Below, piece after piece: positions 12,201 to 23,401 of a stretch of DNA of 64,000 bases. The DNA comes from Nymphaea colorata (Eukaryota; Streptophyta; Magnoliopsida; Nymphaeales; Nymphaeaceae): the NCBI RefSeq assembly GCF_008831285.2, contig NC_045147.1:4690334-4754333 (forward strand), written 5' to 3'. The position numbers and the translations under genes were made by a program. The notes below the pieces were generated by a model. That model worked only from the letters and a program-made list of their open reading frames with translations. It did not search any database and was not told the DNA's origin. Position 1 is the first letter of the stretch. Each line of letters begins with the position of its first letter.

Positions 12201-13300
12201 AGTGGAAAAAACAATGTTAGAGTCACCATCAGTTAACCACCTTATACATGCCCTTTGTTTCAGAAAACTTAGTTCCTCATGAAAGACTGATTCAAGTTCT
12301 CTTCTAAGAATCCACTCTAGTTGGCTATCGATATAATTGCCATATGCACTTGTCTTTCAAGCCCCTCCAATTGATTTCTCATGGGGATCACCCTATTGCC
12401 CACATTACCATAACTCTTCTTATTCCAAGCAGAAATATTTTTCCAAGTGGCTTCAACCTTCTGCACCACATGTAGCATAACACACCCTCTAGTAGGAATA
12501 TTCCAACTTTTTGAAACAACACAATCCTCTCTAAGCATCCAGAAATTATAAAATTTGAATAAGAACCTCCTAAGCCTTCTTTTGGTGACAAAATGAGAAT
12601 GAAGTAGCAAATCATTGTGATCGAAAATACTTCCAGCTAGAACTTTTAATCCACACTTGTAGAGAAAATTTGTTTTCAGGATGCAATGACCAATGCCCAG
12701 TCAATCCTGCAATATATTCTAGTAGAGTTGTCCTGGCTGTCATACGAAGATGTAGAGTTTAAGGGATCATGAACAACTTGAACATTACAGTCCTTAAACT
12801 TATTAAAATTTCTACACGAAATCACATAAGGCTTTTTTCAAGTTATCAAATTCATTACTCATGCAATTAAAATCACCTACCATAGCAATTGGTAAACAAA
12901 CATCCTTAAGAATGGTGGAGAGCTACCTAAAAGAAATTATTCTTCTCATACCCTTGTGATGATAATAAACACTCACCGCAAGAAAATACAAATTCAAGTA
13001 TCTCAAATAGCATTTCACAACCATCTAATGATCAGAAGCGTCAAAGACAGTCAACCTTAAAACTAAGGGATCCCAACAACATACAATTCTAGTGTCCACA
13101 TTATTGTCGACAATATTAGAGATAGCGGCTCTATTCTTGATGGAGCTTCAAAAAATCTCAAAATTATATTAAGAGAGCATAGTATCAAGAATAAATGAAA
13201 GCTCAGGAGAGAAAGTATTAAAAACTTGCGATAACTCCTACTGATATAAATCATCCCTATATGTTCCAACTTAAAATCTTGATTAAGAGGATTAACTAGA
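9230..13300 (-). pseudogene. LINE B ORF2 remnant (endonuclease - reverse transcriptase - zf-RVT)
   Basis: Recognisable pieces on the minus strand are as follows. AIVGDF/MVGDFNCMSNEFDN-like endonuclease near 12,890-12,850. FKFYNFWMLREDCV and WNKKSYGNVGNRV (12,317-12,610). GPNAFTIDFFKKY near 11,930. NVIYKVVTKIIALCLK and SASVSNRLIQGLILMAY (11,549-11,752). A GIQQGDQVSP motif near 11,370. The catalytic YADD box near 11,240. KSNLPMVYLGLPLFLGEL (10,946-11,170). An FWFDQW motif near 10,480. CLVCYKEEESSSHMFL zinc ligands near 10,050. The protein would nick target DNA and reverse-transcribe the LINE RNA at the nick. The reading is broken by many stops, so it is inactive. Confidence 0.75.
9566..9603. 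repeat. Perfect 19-bp tandem duplication
   Basis: The 19-mer GAATACCAGCTCACCCCTG occurs twice head to tail inside the LINE B 3' region. Probably a replication-slippage or break-repair duplication. Confidence 0.9.
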
Positions 13301-13399
13301 TAGTTCTTTGTTCATTTTCCTCTCCAACATCAAAGAGAAAGACTGAGGCTGATATTGGGTTGCAATATTATTCTTAGGCTGTGTATCATCACATTCATG

Positions 13400-14640
13400 A
13401 TCACCAGACAAAGGCTTAGTTCTTTGCCCATTCAATTCATTTGGAACATTTGGCAAAGGCCAAATTCTCTTTTGTTGGGCTGATGGATGTTAGGTTTAAT
13501 ATTATTTACCTTCCTTACATGCCCCACAGGTCAAACTGTCTTCCTTAATCTTAATTCTCATTTCTCCCTAAAATCTTATGGAGGCTTATTCATGTCAACA
13601 TTGTCAACAACAATCTGTTTACCTTTATCATTGCTCAAAGAAAATCTTGGAGGAAGATCAGGGTTGTCGATCTCCATCTCCCACAGTACATTAGCCAAAA
13701 ACCCCAAACCAGTAGAAATGAAAGTAGAAAATTATCGAAAGATGTGGAACAAATTAACATGATACTTGTCCTCTTGAAAGTAGACACTGGAGACAAATCC
13801 AAAAACTGACGAGCTATTTGGATGATGTTAGGTCTTGCATTCGCTTAGGACTTTCAGGCTTCCTCTTCACCCAAATCTTTGGAGATGACCTTTCGTTATG
13901 AGTCAGTATCTTCAGCTCTACCCTTGGAGGCTCTAATCCAAGTTCCATATTCCCCCCCCCCCCCCAACCATTTGGTGCTTCCTCCAAGACTTGAAACACG
14001 TTCTGTCAGCTCATCCCAGGTACACTAGAAGGTTGGCCTTTAGAAGGACCAGCATCACTTTTTTCCAAACAATCTTCCTTTGAAATCTCTTTGAGCCCTT
14101 GATTTCTTGTTTGGGTGTCTAACCATTCTAACTTTACACCAGCCTTCTAATTGGATGATCCCTCTCCAATGGAATGCCTTGTGGTTGTGGCTAATTTACA
14201 CTACTTAGACAAATGAGAAGTATCCTGACAATGAGTGAAATACCTAATATTCTCCTCATACTCCACTTCTTGAAGAAACACAAATCTAGGGAAGAAATAA
14301 GGAGGAACTTCAATGCACAGACGTGCAAACCCCAAATGGGTGAGGGATAAAATCATCAATTTCTACCAATTCACCTCCCAACCTCAATACTATAGCCCTA
14401 CAAAAATTGTGTCTTCATAAGTATGGAACCAATCCTATAAGACGAATCCATAGAGGAGTTTGAAGATGTCTTCAATCTTTAAAGAATCCCCTAAACATTA
14501 GTGTCTTACCACCAAGGTTCGGTCTCCCACCTTCCAAGCTTATCATTGCAACATAGTCTATAACTCCATCTCAACATCCACTCGAACTAAGAAAACCCTT
14601 CACCCAAAAAGTCAAATTGTTGGGTTCTTTACTTCACATC
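13400..14640 (-). pseudogene. LINE B ORF1 remnant (DUF4283-like, zinc-knuckle-like)
   Basis: The minus strand shows a segment resembling the plant LINE ORF1 protein: FAR-LCIEVP-like text near 14,310, then VEYEENI and THCQDTSHLSK (near 14,190-14,260), which resembles the Cys/His knuckle that follows the DUF4283 domain. A 61-residue open stretch with QVLEEAPNGWGGGGN lies at 13,814-13,999; its Gly run is encoded by a C-homopolymer at about 13,952-13,964. ORF1 products of this type bind the element's RNA. Stops interrupt the frame. Confidence 0.5.
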
Positions 14641-14650
14641 AAATCATTCT

Positions 14651-15100
14651 CAAGCTATTAAAGCTATATGATAGCTATTAAAGCTAATGCATATGAATTA
14701 AAATTTGAAAGCACCAGATGAATCAAAAGGAGGACACAAGTGGGTTACCTACCCCACAATCATAACATAGGAGACATTTAAATTACATCTATCTAGAAAG
14801 CTGGAAATAACTAAAGTACAACATGCTTAATAGAAATAACATGAATCTAAGAACTAAAATGAAAATAACTAACCTAAGCATTAAAATGAACATAACTAAC
14901 CTAAGTGTTAAATAAAAAGAAACTAACCTATGCATGCAAAGCAAAGATAAACTAACCTAAACATGCTAAGGGGAAAAAGAAAAACCTAAAGCATGTCATC
15001 TAATAAAGTAAAAAAGAAAAGAACTAGATACAAAAAAATAAAAAATAAAAGAGGGAAAAAGAAATTTATCAGACCTATGTTTGGACAACATCACCTGCTA
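14651..15100. repeat. Short degenerate tandem repeat around AACTAACCTAAGCAT
   Basis: Between about 14,861 and 14,965 the word ACTAACCTAAGC or a close variant recurs about every 26-30 bp (four copies). The rest is A-rich with no gene. Confidence 0.5.
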
Positions 15101-17100
15101 GCTTTGTTGGCCTTAGTGAATTAGCTTGATTGCCCACTATAGAACTAGAGCCTAAAAGTTTTACTCTCTCATGATATTTATTCAAGCACTAAAGTGAAAT
15201 TCTTTCAATGGAGATGGTGTGCTTAAGGGGGAGGGGCCACCCCGTTCTATAGTGTGAGTAGAGAGAAGAACTCTGTTTCTACCGCGTCCCATGTGATAGA
15301 GTGGGGAGGCCACATGAAGTGGTAGAATTTAGAAATTGGTTTTGGAAAAAAAAGAGGATCACATATTGGTATGAGGCTCGACCTTTCCTATCGCCTTTAC
15401 CAGGGGTAATCAAGCCAAGGTCTAGTATTTCTCAATCATACGAGTCATTCAATGATTTCCCTGTATGATTGTGATTTAATTTTAATGTTGATTTTTTAAC
15501 TTGATTGGAGATTTAAAAATCGATTGACAGTAAAAGATTTGAACTTGTTTGAAAGTGTTGGATTCTATTTCAAATCCTTTTAAATTCTGCTAGCTTTGAG
15601 GATTGTACAGATTGATTGGAATTCAAGAGTTTTGGTGGTTGGAAACCGTAATCGGCAATTTATTTGGGAATAGATTTGATCATGGGGAATTCGTAGGTTT
15701 TTGGAAAATTTGGATTTGAAAATAGTTATGATTTCAGAATGCTTAGCAATTTATGTGATTTGAATTGGGACTAGAATTTGGAAATTTTGATATTTGAATT
15801 TTAGCAAGTTGGAACATTGATTTGATTGGTTTTAATTTTGGGATTGTGAAATTGAGAATTTGAATCTAGAAAATTCAATTTTTAAACTAGTCTGATAACT
15901 TTGAAATTGATTTTGGATTTTGAAAGGTTTAATCTTGAGATGAAAACTTTTTCTAGAAAAAATATCAATTTTGAAGACTTTAAATCATTTCAGGTTTTTT
16001 ATGCTTTCACTTTGAAATAGGTGAGGGACCCAAATTTTTTTTGCAATATGAGTTAGTCATGGTAACAACTCAAACTTGACTCACTTACATCTTGGCGATG
16101 GTGAATTGGTGTGCTTGTGAAATGAACGCTCCCTCTTCTTTCCATGCATAACTTGATCTGTTCTCATTCATAGAGGTATTGTCTAGTTTTGGGAGATAGA
16201 ATATGTCGGACAACCTCCAAACTTATTCTTGACATTACAATCAAGAATGTATTTTGGAGTGTAGTCCGTGAGCTTATCTTGATTTTGGAAATCACTGAAA
16301 TCTTGGTTTCGAAAAACTATTGAATTTGATGATTCTTTGGGTTGACTTGAACCAAGTCGTGAGAAATAGGTAGAGCTTTTACGACCTCTTATTTGCTATT
16401 CTTTTGGACATGGTCCTAACCCATTTTGGCTAAAACATAGATGTTTTGAAGATTGGTCCAGTCCCTCAAAATCTGATGTTTGGGAATGTAGGGATGGAGC
16501 CTAAGTAGTTGGAAAACTTTCCTTTGAGTAAAGGATCATGGACTTGGTTTTCAAATTTTCTTGAGACAAACCAGTCTCTCTTGGAAATTGATTTAAGAGG
16601 AATACTTAGTTCTTTGGACAACCAATAGACTTGGGCTTTGGAATAGCTTGATTCTGGAATTTCAAAAGGTATATTTTCAAATCTTTATGGACTCATTTAA
16701 AATAGGAGGATGAGTAGAAAACCTGATTTCATAATTGCTGATTTCAACTATCAACAAGAATTATTGTATTTTGAATAAGAGAGATTTCCTATTCATGAAA
16801 TTTGCTATCTTAACTAGATTAAGCGTTGGACTTCCAATGGTTTCGGTAAACCAGATTTTGATGATCGCAGGAATTTCTAAAATTCCCAACATATATATAT
16901 ATATATTAAAAAGAGATGACTCATTTCAGAAATATGTGTACTTTGATTGATTTTCCCACTTGTAAGATGGACTACACTCATGATTTGAGTGAATCCAATC
17001 CCTAGTGGACTGGGTTTGACAGTTATGGAACTCGATACGTGACATGTTTGTGGAGTTGGGGTCGTCATTCATTCTTCTCTCATCCCTCTATCTCATGCAT
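15101..17100. other. AT-rich, LTR- or leader-like sequence
   Basis: From about 15,480 to 16,100 the strand is dominated by ATTTTGATTTGAA/GAATTTGG-like words, the composition common in long LTRs of plant Ty3 elements. No ORF with a domain was found. A short TA run lies near 16,889-16,906. No LTR boundary could be fixed. Confidence 0.35.
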
Positions 17101-18280
17101 ATCATGACATTGAGAAGATAATTGAATGATTAAGCAAATCACCCATTCATGATTTGATGGTTTTCTCACCGTAGTTTCACACAAATTGGCACTTTTCCAA
17201 AGTTAGATTTTTGTTCATGGGATGGGCTAGTTTAGAAAATATTGTTTTCTAGCTTCCAAAATAGGCTTTCGGTCTATGATTTTTGCAGAAATCATGAGAA
17301 TGCATGAACATATGCCTTTAACATATACATTTTACGTGTGGCAACCCAGCTGAACATCATTCTCAGCTTTAGTAAATTGTATGAACAATCCCACCCCACA
17401 CATTGGCTCCTCCATTCACAAGATAATGAAGATAAAAACACATGGATTGCTTACCTCATTTCGATAAAAAGAAGCTGAACACAAACTTCCTAATGATGAA
17501 GATGATCAGGTCCAATTTTAAATGAGACAAAGTCAAGGTGCTGTTTGTTATGAAATGATAACAGCTAAAGCTTGAAGATAATCGTACTGTAGGTATAGTC
17601 CTAAGAACAGCGAAGGAATGGCTGTTCAGCAATTCACAAGGGCGACGAGCAGCTTGGGATGCTGTATCAATGAACAACAATACTGCTGCTCGGATCCAAG
17701 CGAGTTCAACTAGGGAATTGTGACAGTGGACAGAGAGGTTGCTGATCAAAATCGCGACAGATTACCATGGATTGGAAACAATTCATGTGACTACGAATTT
17801 GGAACAACAAACTGCCATGGGCTAGGATCAATAGGTGGCTGCAACAGGTTACGAGCAGCTCAAGTGGCTGCAAACTTAAAACAACACCAATGACCATTGA
17901 TTGGAAACAGTTTTGAACTGCCAAGAATTAGAAGAATTAGGTTCTATAGATAACGTTTGAAAAATCACACTCAAAAGGGAGCAAGGCTGCCGCATTCGGG
18001 TTTAGGTAGCAAGTGACTTTGCTAGCTGAATGTGATTAAGATACTGCTTTGATTGAAACTGATCCCTCCTTTTTTTGAAAAACAACATGGTGGCCAAAGG
18101 TTGGCGAGATTTCTGGGAGCTTACCAGAGGAATAGCCGCACTAAATGTATTGGGTAAGTTCATCTTGCACTTGATAGGGAACAATGATCATGACTTTTGT
18201 TTGGCTAGTTTAAAGATGGCAAAGATTATTGTGGTTTGAAACAGAGGAACAACATGCTTGTTGTTAAAAGGATAGTGTAA
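17101..18280. other. No gene recognised; short internal duplication
   Basis: Two related 20-bp words, CCATGGATTGGAAACAATTC (near 17,766) and CCATTGATTGGAAACAGTTT (near 17,892), lie about 125 bp apart, so minus-strand ORF 17,706-17,924 carries NCFQSMVI twice. Nothing indicates a host gene. This is the left flank of the copia insertion. Confidence 0.35.
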
Positions 18281-18599
18281 TGATGAGATTTAGATGAGTA
18301 GAGGAAGAGAATAAACCAGATTTACGTGGTTTGGATCTATAGATCCTACATCCAAATTGAAAGCATCACACAGCTTTTGTGCTATGTTTCTTCTCCTTTT
18401 TTCTTTGCAGGTTACAGAGGATATATGTAATCATTGAGGAAAAAAAATGATAATAAGGAAGGCATACAATCTTCATGGCACATTAACGGCTACAAGAAAT
18501 GCATATGGCAATAAATGCTAACACCCATAAGGTAAGATATTCTTGACAAATTTATTCTGCATGATGTCTATGATCTAGACTTCTCATCATTCCCCCTCA
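18281..18599 (-). repeat. 3' LTR of copia 1
   Basis: 319 bp, with ends TGATGAGA...TCTCATCA in inverted orientation. Clearly homologous along its length to 27,562-27,867. Confidence 0.9.
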
Positions 18600-18612
18600 A
18601 GTGGGGTGTACA
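18600..18612 (-). promoter_or_regulatory. Polypurine tract of copia 1
   Basis: On the minus strand TTGAGGGGGAA directly precedes the 3' LTR. This is where plus-strand DNA synthesis would be primed. Confidence 0.75.
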
Positions 18613-19114
18613 AGTCATGGCAGCCCCACTTGTTAATAGCATCATTTAACTCCTTTCTTGATATTGCTTTGGTTAATCCATCTGCAAGCTGTTCTCAGCT
18701 TGGTGTGAAGGGAGTGATGATTTCGCCATTATGAATCTTTTCTCTTATGAAGTGACTGTCAATTTCTGTATGTTTTGTTCTTCTATGAAACATGGCATTT
18801 TTTGCGATATATATGGCAGATTGATTATCACAATGCATTGGTGTGGGAGAATTGGATTCTAAGCCATTTCGGATAAAAGGGTATGAATCCAAGTATTTTC
18901 ACTAATTGTAGTTGTTGTCGCCCTGTATTTTGCTTCTGCACTGGACCTAGAAGTGACTCGTTGTTTCTTACTTTACCAAGATACTAGGTTATTGCCCACA
19001 TAAATATAATATCTAGTAGTGGATTTTTTATCCATGCTTCCTTCCCAATCTGCATCAGAATATGTTCTAATGTTGACATGGCCATTTCATAGCTCCAAGC
19101 TCTTCTTGCATAGC
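18613..19114 (-). pseudogene. Copia 1 RNase H fragment and RT deletion scar
   Basis: The minus strand reads YSDADWEGSMDKKSTTRYYI, then SKKQRVTSRSSAEAKYRA, then MHCDNQSAIYIAKNAMFHRR, HTEIDSHFIREK and a C-terminal KWGC-like end. These are the hallmark motifs of copia RNase H. Immediately upstream (about 19,114-19,085) the text IKAMQEEL/GAM matches the very start of a copia RT and is then joined to GHVNIRTYSDAD. Nearly the whole RT, including the YVDD box, has therefore been deleted. A stop lies inside the RNase H (SW-stop-SKK). Confidence 0.8.
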
Positions 19115-20052
19115 CGTTATCACCCCAAATTTTTCTTTTAAAAAAAGACTGCATTTTAATTGAATTTAAAACTAGACCCAGAACAAGTTAGCAATTGTTT
19201 GATCCAAAATAAATCTTTAAACCCAGGACTTTTCACCCAAACACAAATTCAAAACTCCACCTTAGACGCGAGATTTAAATCCAGAACCTGGACTCACATT
19301 TATTTTTGGATTAGATTCGTGTTTACGGGTCTGGACTCAACCAACTTGCTAAACTTGTCTCACCCAGTTTCTGTGTGTAACCTGGGTGAGATGGCCGAGT
19401 CATTGCTTCAGAGGTCAACTGAACCGGGTCACTCTCACGTTCATTGAGGATGGCGTACAACAGCTTCTGACCACCACCGCTACAAATTTAGGCAGACTGC
19501 ATGAGAATCCGGAGAGTGGCGTCAAACGACCAGCAAGCGATGTCGCAAGGAGTCATTGGGTGTGCTTTCCCTCTGAGCATCACCAGACCATCACTGAATG
19601 GGCGGAGTTCCAATACCACATCAAAAAGAGCGAGGGAGCAGGCGGTGTCGAGTGTAATGCACGCCACCGGCGAGCAGAATTTGTAGTGGGCGAACCTACG
19701 GATGGTGGTGTGGGTTCCCGACGACCTGCGTGGACGACCGGCGAGCTGCAGTTTCAGACGGCATCTTCTCTTCCCCCAACAGGCGAAGTTCCAATGCAGA
19801 CGTGGTGGCTGATGGCAGCGCGTGAACAACAAGCAACCGGGGGACAGACAGCAGTGTTGGTTCCCAACGAATGATCGGGGACCTACGGACAATCAGGCTG
19901 GGCAGGCGTGCAGCAGTGGGGCGACCACCAGGCAGCTTTGTGGGATTCCGACGGAGGTCGTGAACTACCGATGAGCAGCAGCACCATCATTTGGTCGGGC
20001 GGCATCTCCTTTCTCCAACGAGAAGCACAACGTGAGCAAGTCTTGTCTCTTC

Positions 20053-20060
20053 TATTTAAA
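20053..20060 (+). promoter_or_regulatory. Candidate LTR TATA box
   Basis: TATTTAAA in a C/T-rich context (TCTCTTCTATTTAAACCCTC), about 940 bp into the LTR. It could drive the element's transcript, with start near 20,085. By consensus only. Confidence 0.35.
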
Positions 20061-21586
20061 CCCTCAGCGATGAAGAATTAAGCAAGTTGTCGATCATCTA
20101 GATAAAAACATAGGCTTTCAGAGCAATCCTCGATCGATTTGAGCACGAATCAACTCCGTTTTTCAGTGTGAAGCAGCTCTCTGTTTCTCAATCCATATCT
20201 TTGGATCCCATCATCAGATATTTTCAAGATAGGTTCCCTGTCTTCTTGGCTTCCTCGCGTTTCAAGAGAGCTAGATCATGCAGATCCGAGCTGGGAGTAG
20301 AAATCTATAGAGCTTTGAAGCTGCCCCTGTCCTTTGGCAGGCTCAGAATGGAGAACTTGCAACTGCCATGGGAACAGTTTCTGTTCCAGGACCACTGCCC
20401 CCCAGATCAGCCTCTGTTCAGTCTTTGTCCACTCCATGACATACCTAAGGATCTCACGACTCCAACGAGCCCAGTCATGCCCAATTCCGATCTTTGAAGA
20501 GGGAGTAAAGGCAACTGGAAGCTGTCTACTGTCTCGGTGGCTGCGACATCCCCTGCTTCACCCGACCCCATCGTTGTCTCTGCTCGGTATCTCAGTGGAC
20601 AAACAAACGAGAGGTGGTGCATTTTCGACAATGTCCTTTGTTAGCAGCAACCGTTCTAAGATCTTTTGAAGCAAGAATTCATCTTCTAAATCATTATCAT
20701 CAGAGGTACGTCACTAATATCTCATTTCTTTTCCCTATTTTCTCTCTTCTTCATCTCCCTATGGCCATATGAGATAGCTCTCAAATCTTTTTTTTTTTTA
20801 GTCAAGAAGTTATTCTTGAGTGCACTGGAAGTATGAGAAGATGAGATGATATTTTATTTTATAATTATAACATATTTTCTCTTTTCTTGAATGTTGCTTG
20901 GTTTTGAGATATTGTTCATGCATAGTCGATTAATTTTTCCTATTTATATGTGAATGTACGGAGAGAAAGAGTGTGTGGTTTGGGATTCTTTTTATTTTTA
21001 TGTTAATTCTGAGGTTGGGATTTGTCCAACCTGAGAAAACCCTCACGAATATGTATATGTTAATATGCTTTTTTATGTCATTATTGCATTTATTTTCCCT
21101 CTTAATCATCCAATTAGGGACCCTAATGAGCGCCTTATTATGTTGTTTGATTTTCTTCATACTCAATGGTGGAAGAAATATATTTCCTTGTAACAAACAA
21201 AATAATAATGTTTTATGCTAATTATTTGAAATCATGCATTTGAAAAGTTTTTCGAAAACAAGACTCTTTCTAATGCGGCTTTGGAGACTTAGCTTAGGCT
21301 CTTGCATGAGCCCAAGCTCTTTTTCGGCCTATATAAAACTTGAAGTCGGATGTTTTAAGTTATTTCTTGATGTTTAATCTCATGAAGACACATATGCATA
21401 TACATGTTATATATGTATATGTGCACATGATGATGTTTTTTATCCTTCTCTCTCTATGTTTCTATATTTTATTTTACAAATTTTTATATACACATGAGTG
21501 CATATATATATATGTGTGTTCTATTTTCTTTTTCTAGAATTTTTTATTTCTCCTTCCAAGTCAAATGTCTCCCCCTATAAATTTCT

Positions 21587-21613
21587 TATATATATATATA
21601 TATATATATATAT
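21587..21613. repeat. (TA)n microsatellite
   Basis: About 13 TA units inside the long LTR. Confidence 0.9.
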
Positions 21614-22607
21614 CTTTATTTCTCTCTTTTTCTTCAAATCGATATCCTTTTTTTATATAAACTTTCATGTGATAGTATGTACATCCTTTTCTATCTCTCT
21701 CACTTTCTTTCTCTCTTTCTTTTAACAACTTCTTTTTCCTGTCTATTTTAATTAAGTCTTCATTTTCAAAAGTTTTCATATGTATAGGCATATGTTTTAC
21801 CAATGGTTTTTAAAATCTCTTTTTCTCTCTCTTTCTTTCTTTAGGAGTATCTTCTCTTTTCCATTTCTTTGGACATTTTTCTTCCAAGATCTTTTTATTT
21901 GCCGACTTCATCAAGACCAAATTTTAAATAATGACCTAATATTTGAATCATGCTTGATGTTCTACAACCCTAATCCATTTTCAAAAATTTTTCTTTCTTT
22001 ATAAAAATATTTATGATAATTATAAAAACAAAAATCTTATATGAATGTTATAGTAGGAATGAATTGTTCTCTTCTAATTATATAGGATCAATGCATTTAT
22101 GCATTTGCATTCATTTAATATCATTTATGATGACAAATACATCTTTAAAGAACTTAAGCTAGATGAGATAGAGCTCTAACTAGGTAGTAACCAAATTAGA
22201 GCAAAATTTCAAACCTACTTAAATTCTTGAGAGAACACTAAAGTGACTTCAAAAGTGATCTCCATAGTTTTCCAAATATTTTTAAAGATTTCTAAAGTTA
22301 AAATTTCTTAAATCAAAATGTTTTACCTTCTCAAAAGATTCTTCAAAACTTTCTCAAAAATTTGAAACATCAAATCTTCAACGCTTTCTCAAACACTACA
22401 CCACATTTAGAATGAAAAGAATATTTAAGTCAAAACGAAATGCATCAATAATAAGCATAGCCCTTGGATTGATTACTCCCGGTAATGGCGCCAGGAACGG
22501 TTGATGTTCGTATCGATGGGTGAGTCCCTTTCTTTCTCATTTTTAAAATGAGACCTCATTTTTTTGGAGCACTTCGAAAACCAAAAAGTTTTGAGGATGT
22601 GAACAAA

Positions 22608-22626
22608 TGGCGATTATGATGTGACC
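22608..22626 (+). promoter_or_regulatory. Primer binding site of the nested Ty3-like element
   Basis: TGGCGATTATGATGTGACC starts two bases after the LTR end. It resembles the TGGCGACTC-type site (complement of tRNA-Arg) used by Tat/Ogre elements, with differences that are largely C-to-T or G-to-A changes. A second, reverse-oriented GGCGCCA word at 22,487-22,493, inside the LTR, resembles the tRNA-Asp site complement but is not in primer position. Confidence 0.5.
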
Positions 22627-23401
22627 CGTCATCATTTGACGTGATTATCATTGATGCATTTCCACTAACTTCAACATCTCAGATATTGCCGATGATAAAA
22701 CATGCTCCCTTATTTGGTCTTGACCTTATCAGCATTTCATTACATTGCTTAATGATTATGTCTGCTCTTTTATATATAAGACTAATTTAGGAGGATCAAC
22801 CATATTCATTTAAATCTAAGATCAAATATAACCCTTCTCAATTTAAGACTTTGTTGAAAACAATGTTTGCTCTTCTATTTATTTTAATCATCATCTTAGG
22901 CGACATTGCATTAAAGACAACTGATTTTTCATGGTTTTGCATATTTCAAAACTGCTCATACCTATTTGTCCCGGTCATCATGATGTCGGACTTGGTCTTA
23001 AGCAGTAGCACAAGACTAGGTCTTACGATTGGACCACACCTTAGGCGAGAAAGCCCTCTCGTTAGTACCATGAGTGGTAATTTGTGGTATATCGACGAGT
23101 AATCAAGAAGAAGTTGATGAACCCTACCCTTAGTTGCCTAAGGAAGAATCTATGCTAGTACTAAGCCCTTCGACTAAAGTATATATGTATAACTTGACAT
23201 TGGATTATCGTGATGCAAAATGATCTCAATTAGGTCCCTATACCTATTTTTCTCCAAAATTTCAAACGACATATGGATGTGCATAAAACCTTATGCGATG
23301 ATTTACAACCTCATTATATACATCTACTTCATATCATCTTTGTCAACCTAGTCAATCATTTTCACTAATTTAATCTCTACCCTTCAGAGTCATTACTCAA
23401 G

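Larger units (their letters stand above)
9080..14650 (-). mobile_element. LINE B: nearly full-length decayed non-LTR retrotransposon
   Basis: On the minus strand, from high to low coordinates, the order is an ORF1 remnant (about 14,640-13,400), apurinic-type endonuclease (about 13,300-12,700), linker, reverse transcriptase (about 12,610-10,950), zf-RVT (about 10,600-9,990) and a 3' tail to about 9,100-9,230. This is the standard plant L1-like order. Many stops and frame changes are present in all parts. Boundaries are approximate and no target duplication was identified. Confidence 0.7.
19115..22605 (+). repeat. Long 5' LTR (about 3.5 kb) of the nested Ty3-like element
   Basis: The left edge is set by the target duplication. 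The right edge is set by the ...GAACA end followed by a primer-site-like TGGCGA and by homology of 22,499-22,605 to 24,712-24,807. A TATA-like TATTTAAA lies at 20,053-20,060. The first kilobase is GC-rich and carries open frames on both strands (for example 162 codons at 19,386-19,874) with no recognised domain. The later part is AT-rich. LTRs of several kilobases are known in the Tat/Ogre branch of plant Ty3 elements. Confidence 0.6.

Noticed and set aside
20168-20669. Overlapping 109- and 111-codon ORFs
   Set aside because: Inside the long LTR of the nested Ty3-like element, with no domain; taken as chance openings in a GC-richer part.
22470-22500. Reverse-oriented tRNA-Asp-type primer site (GGCGCCA within CCCGGTAATGGCGCCAGG)
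   Set aside because: Considered as evidence for a minus-strand element, but the plus-strand LTR ends, the TGGCGA primer site at 22,608 and the ATAGC duplication define a plus-strand element that includes it.
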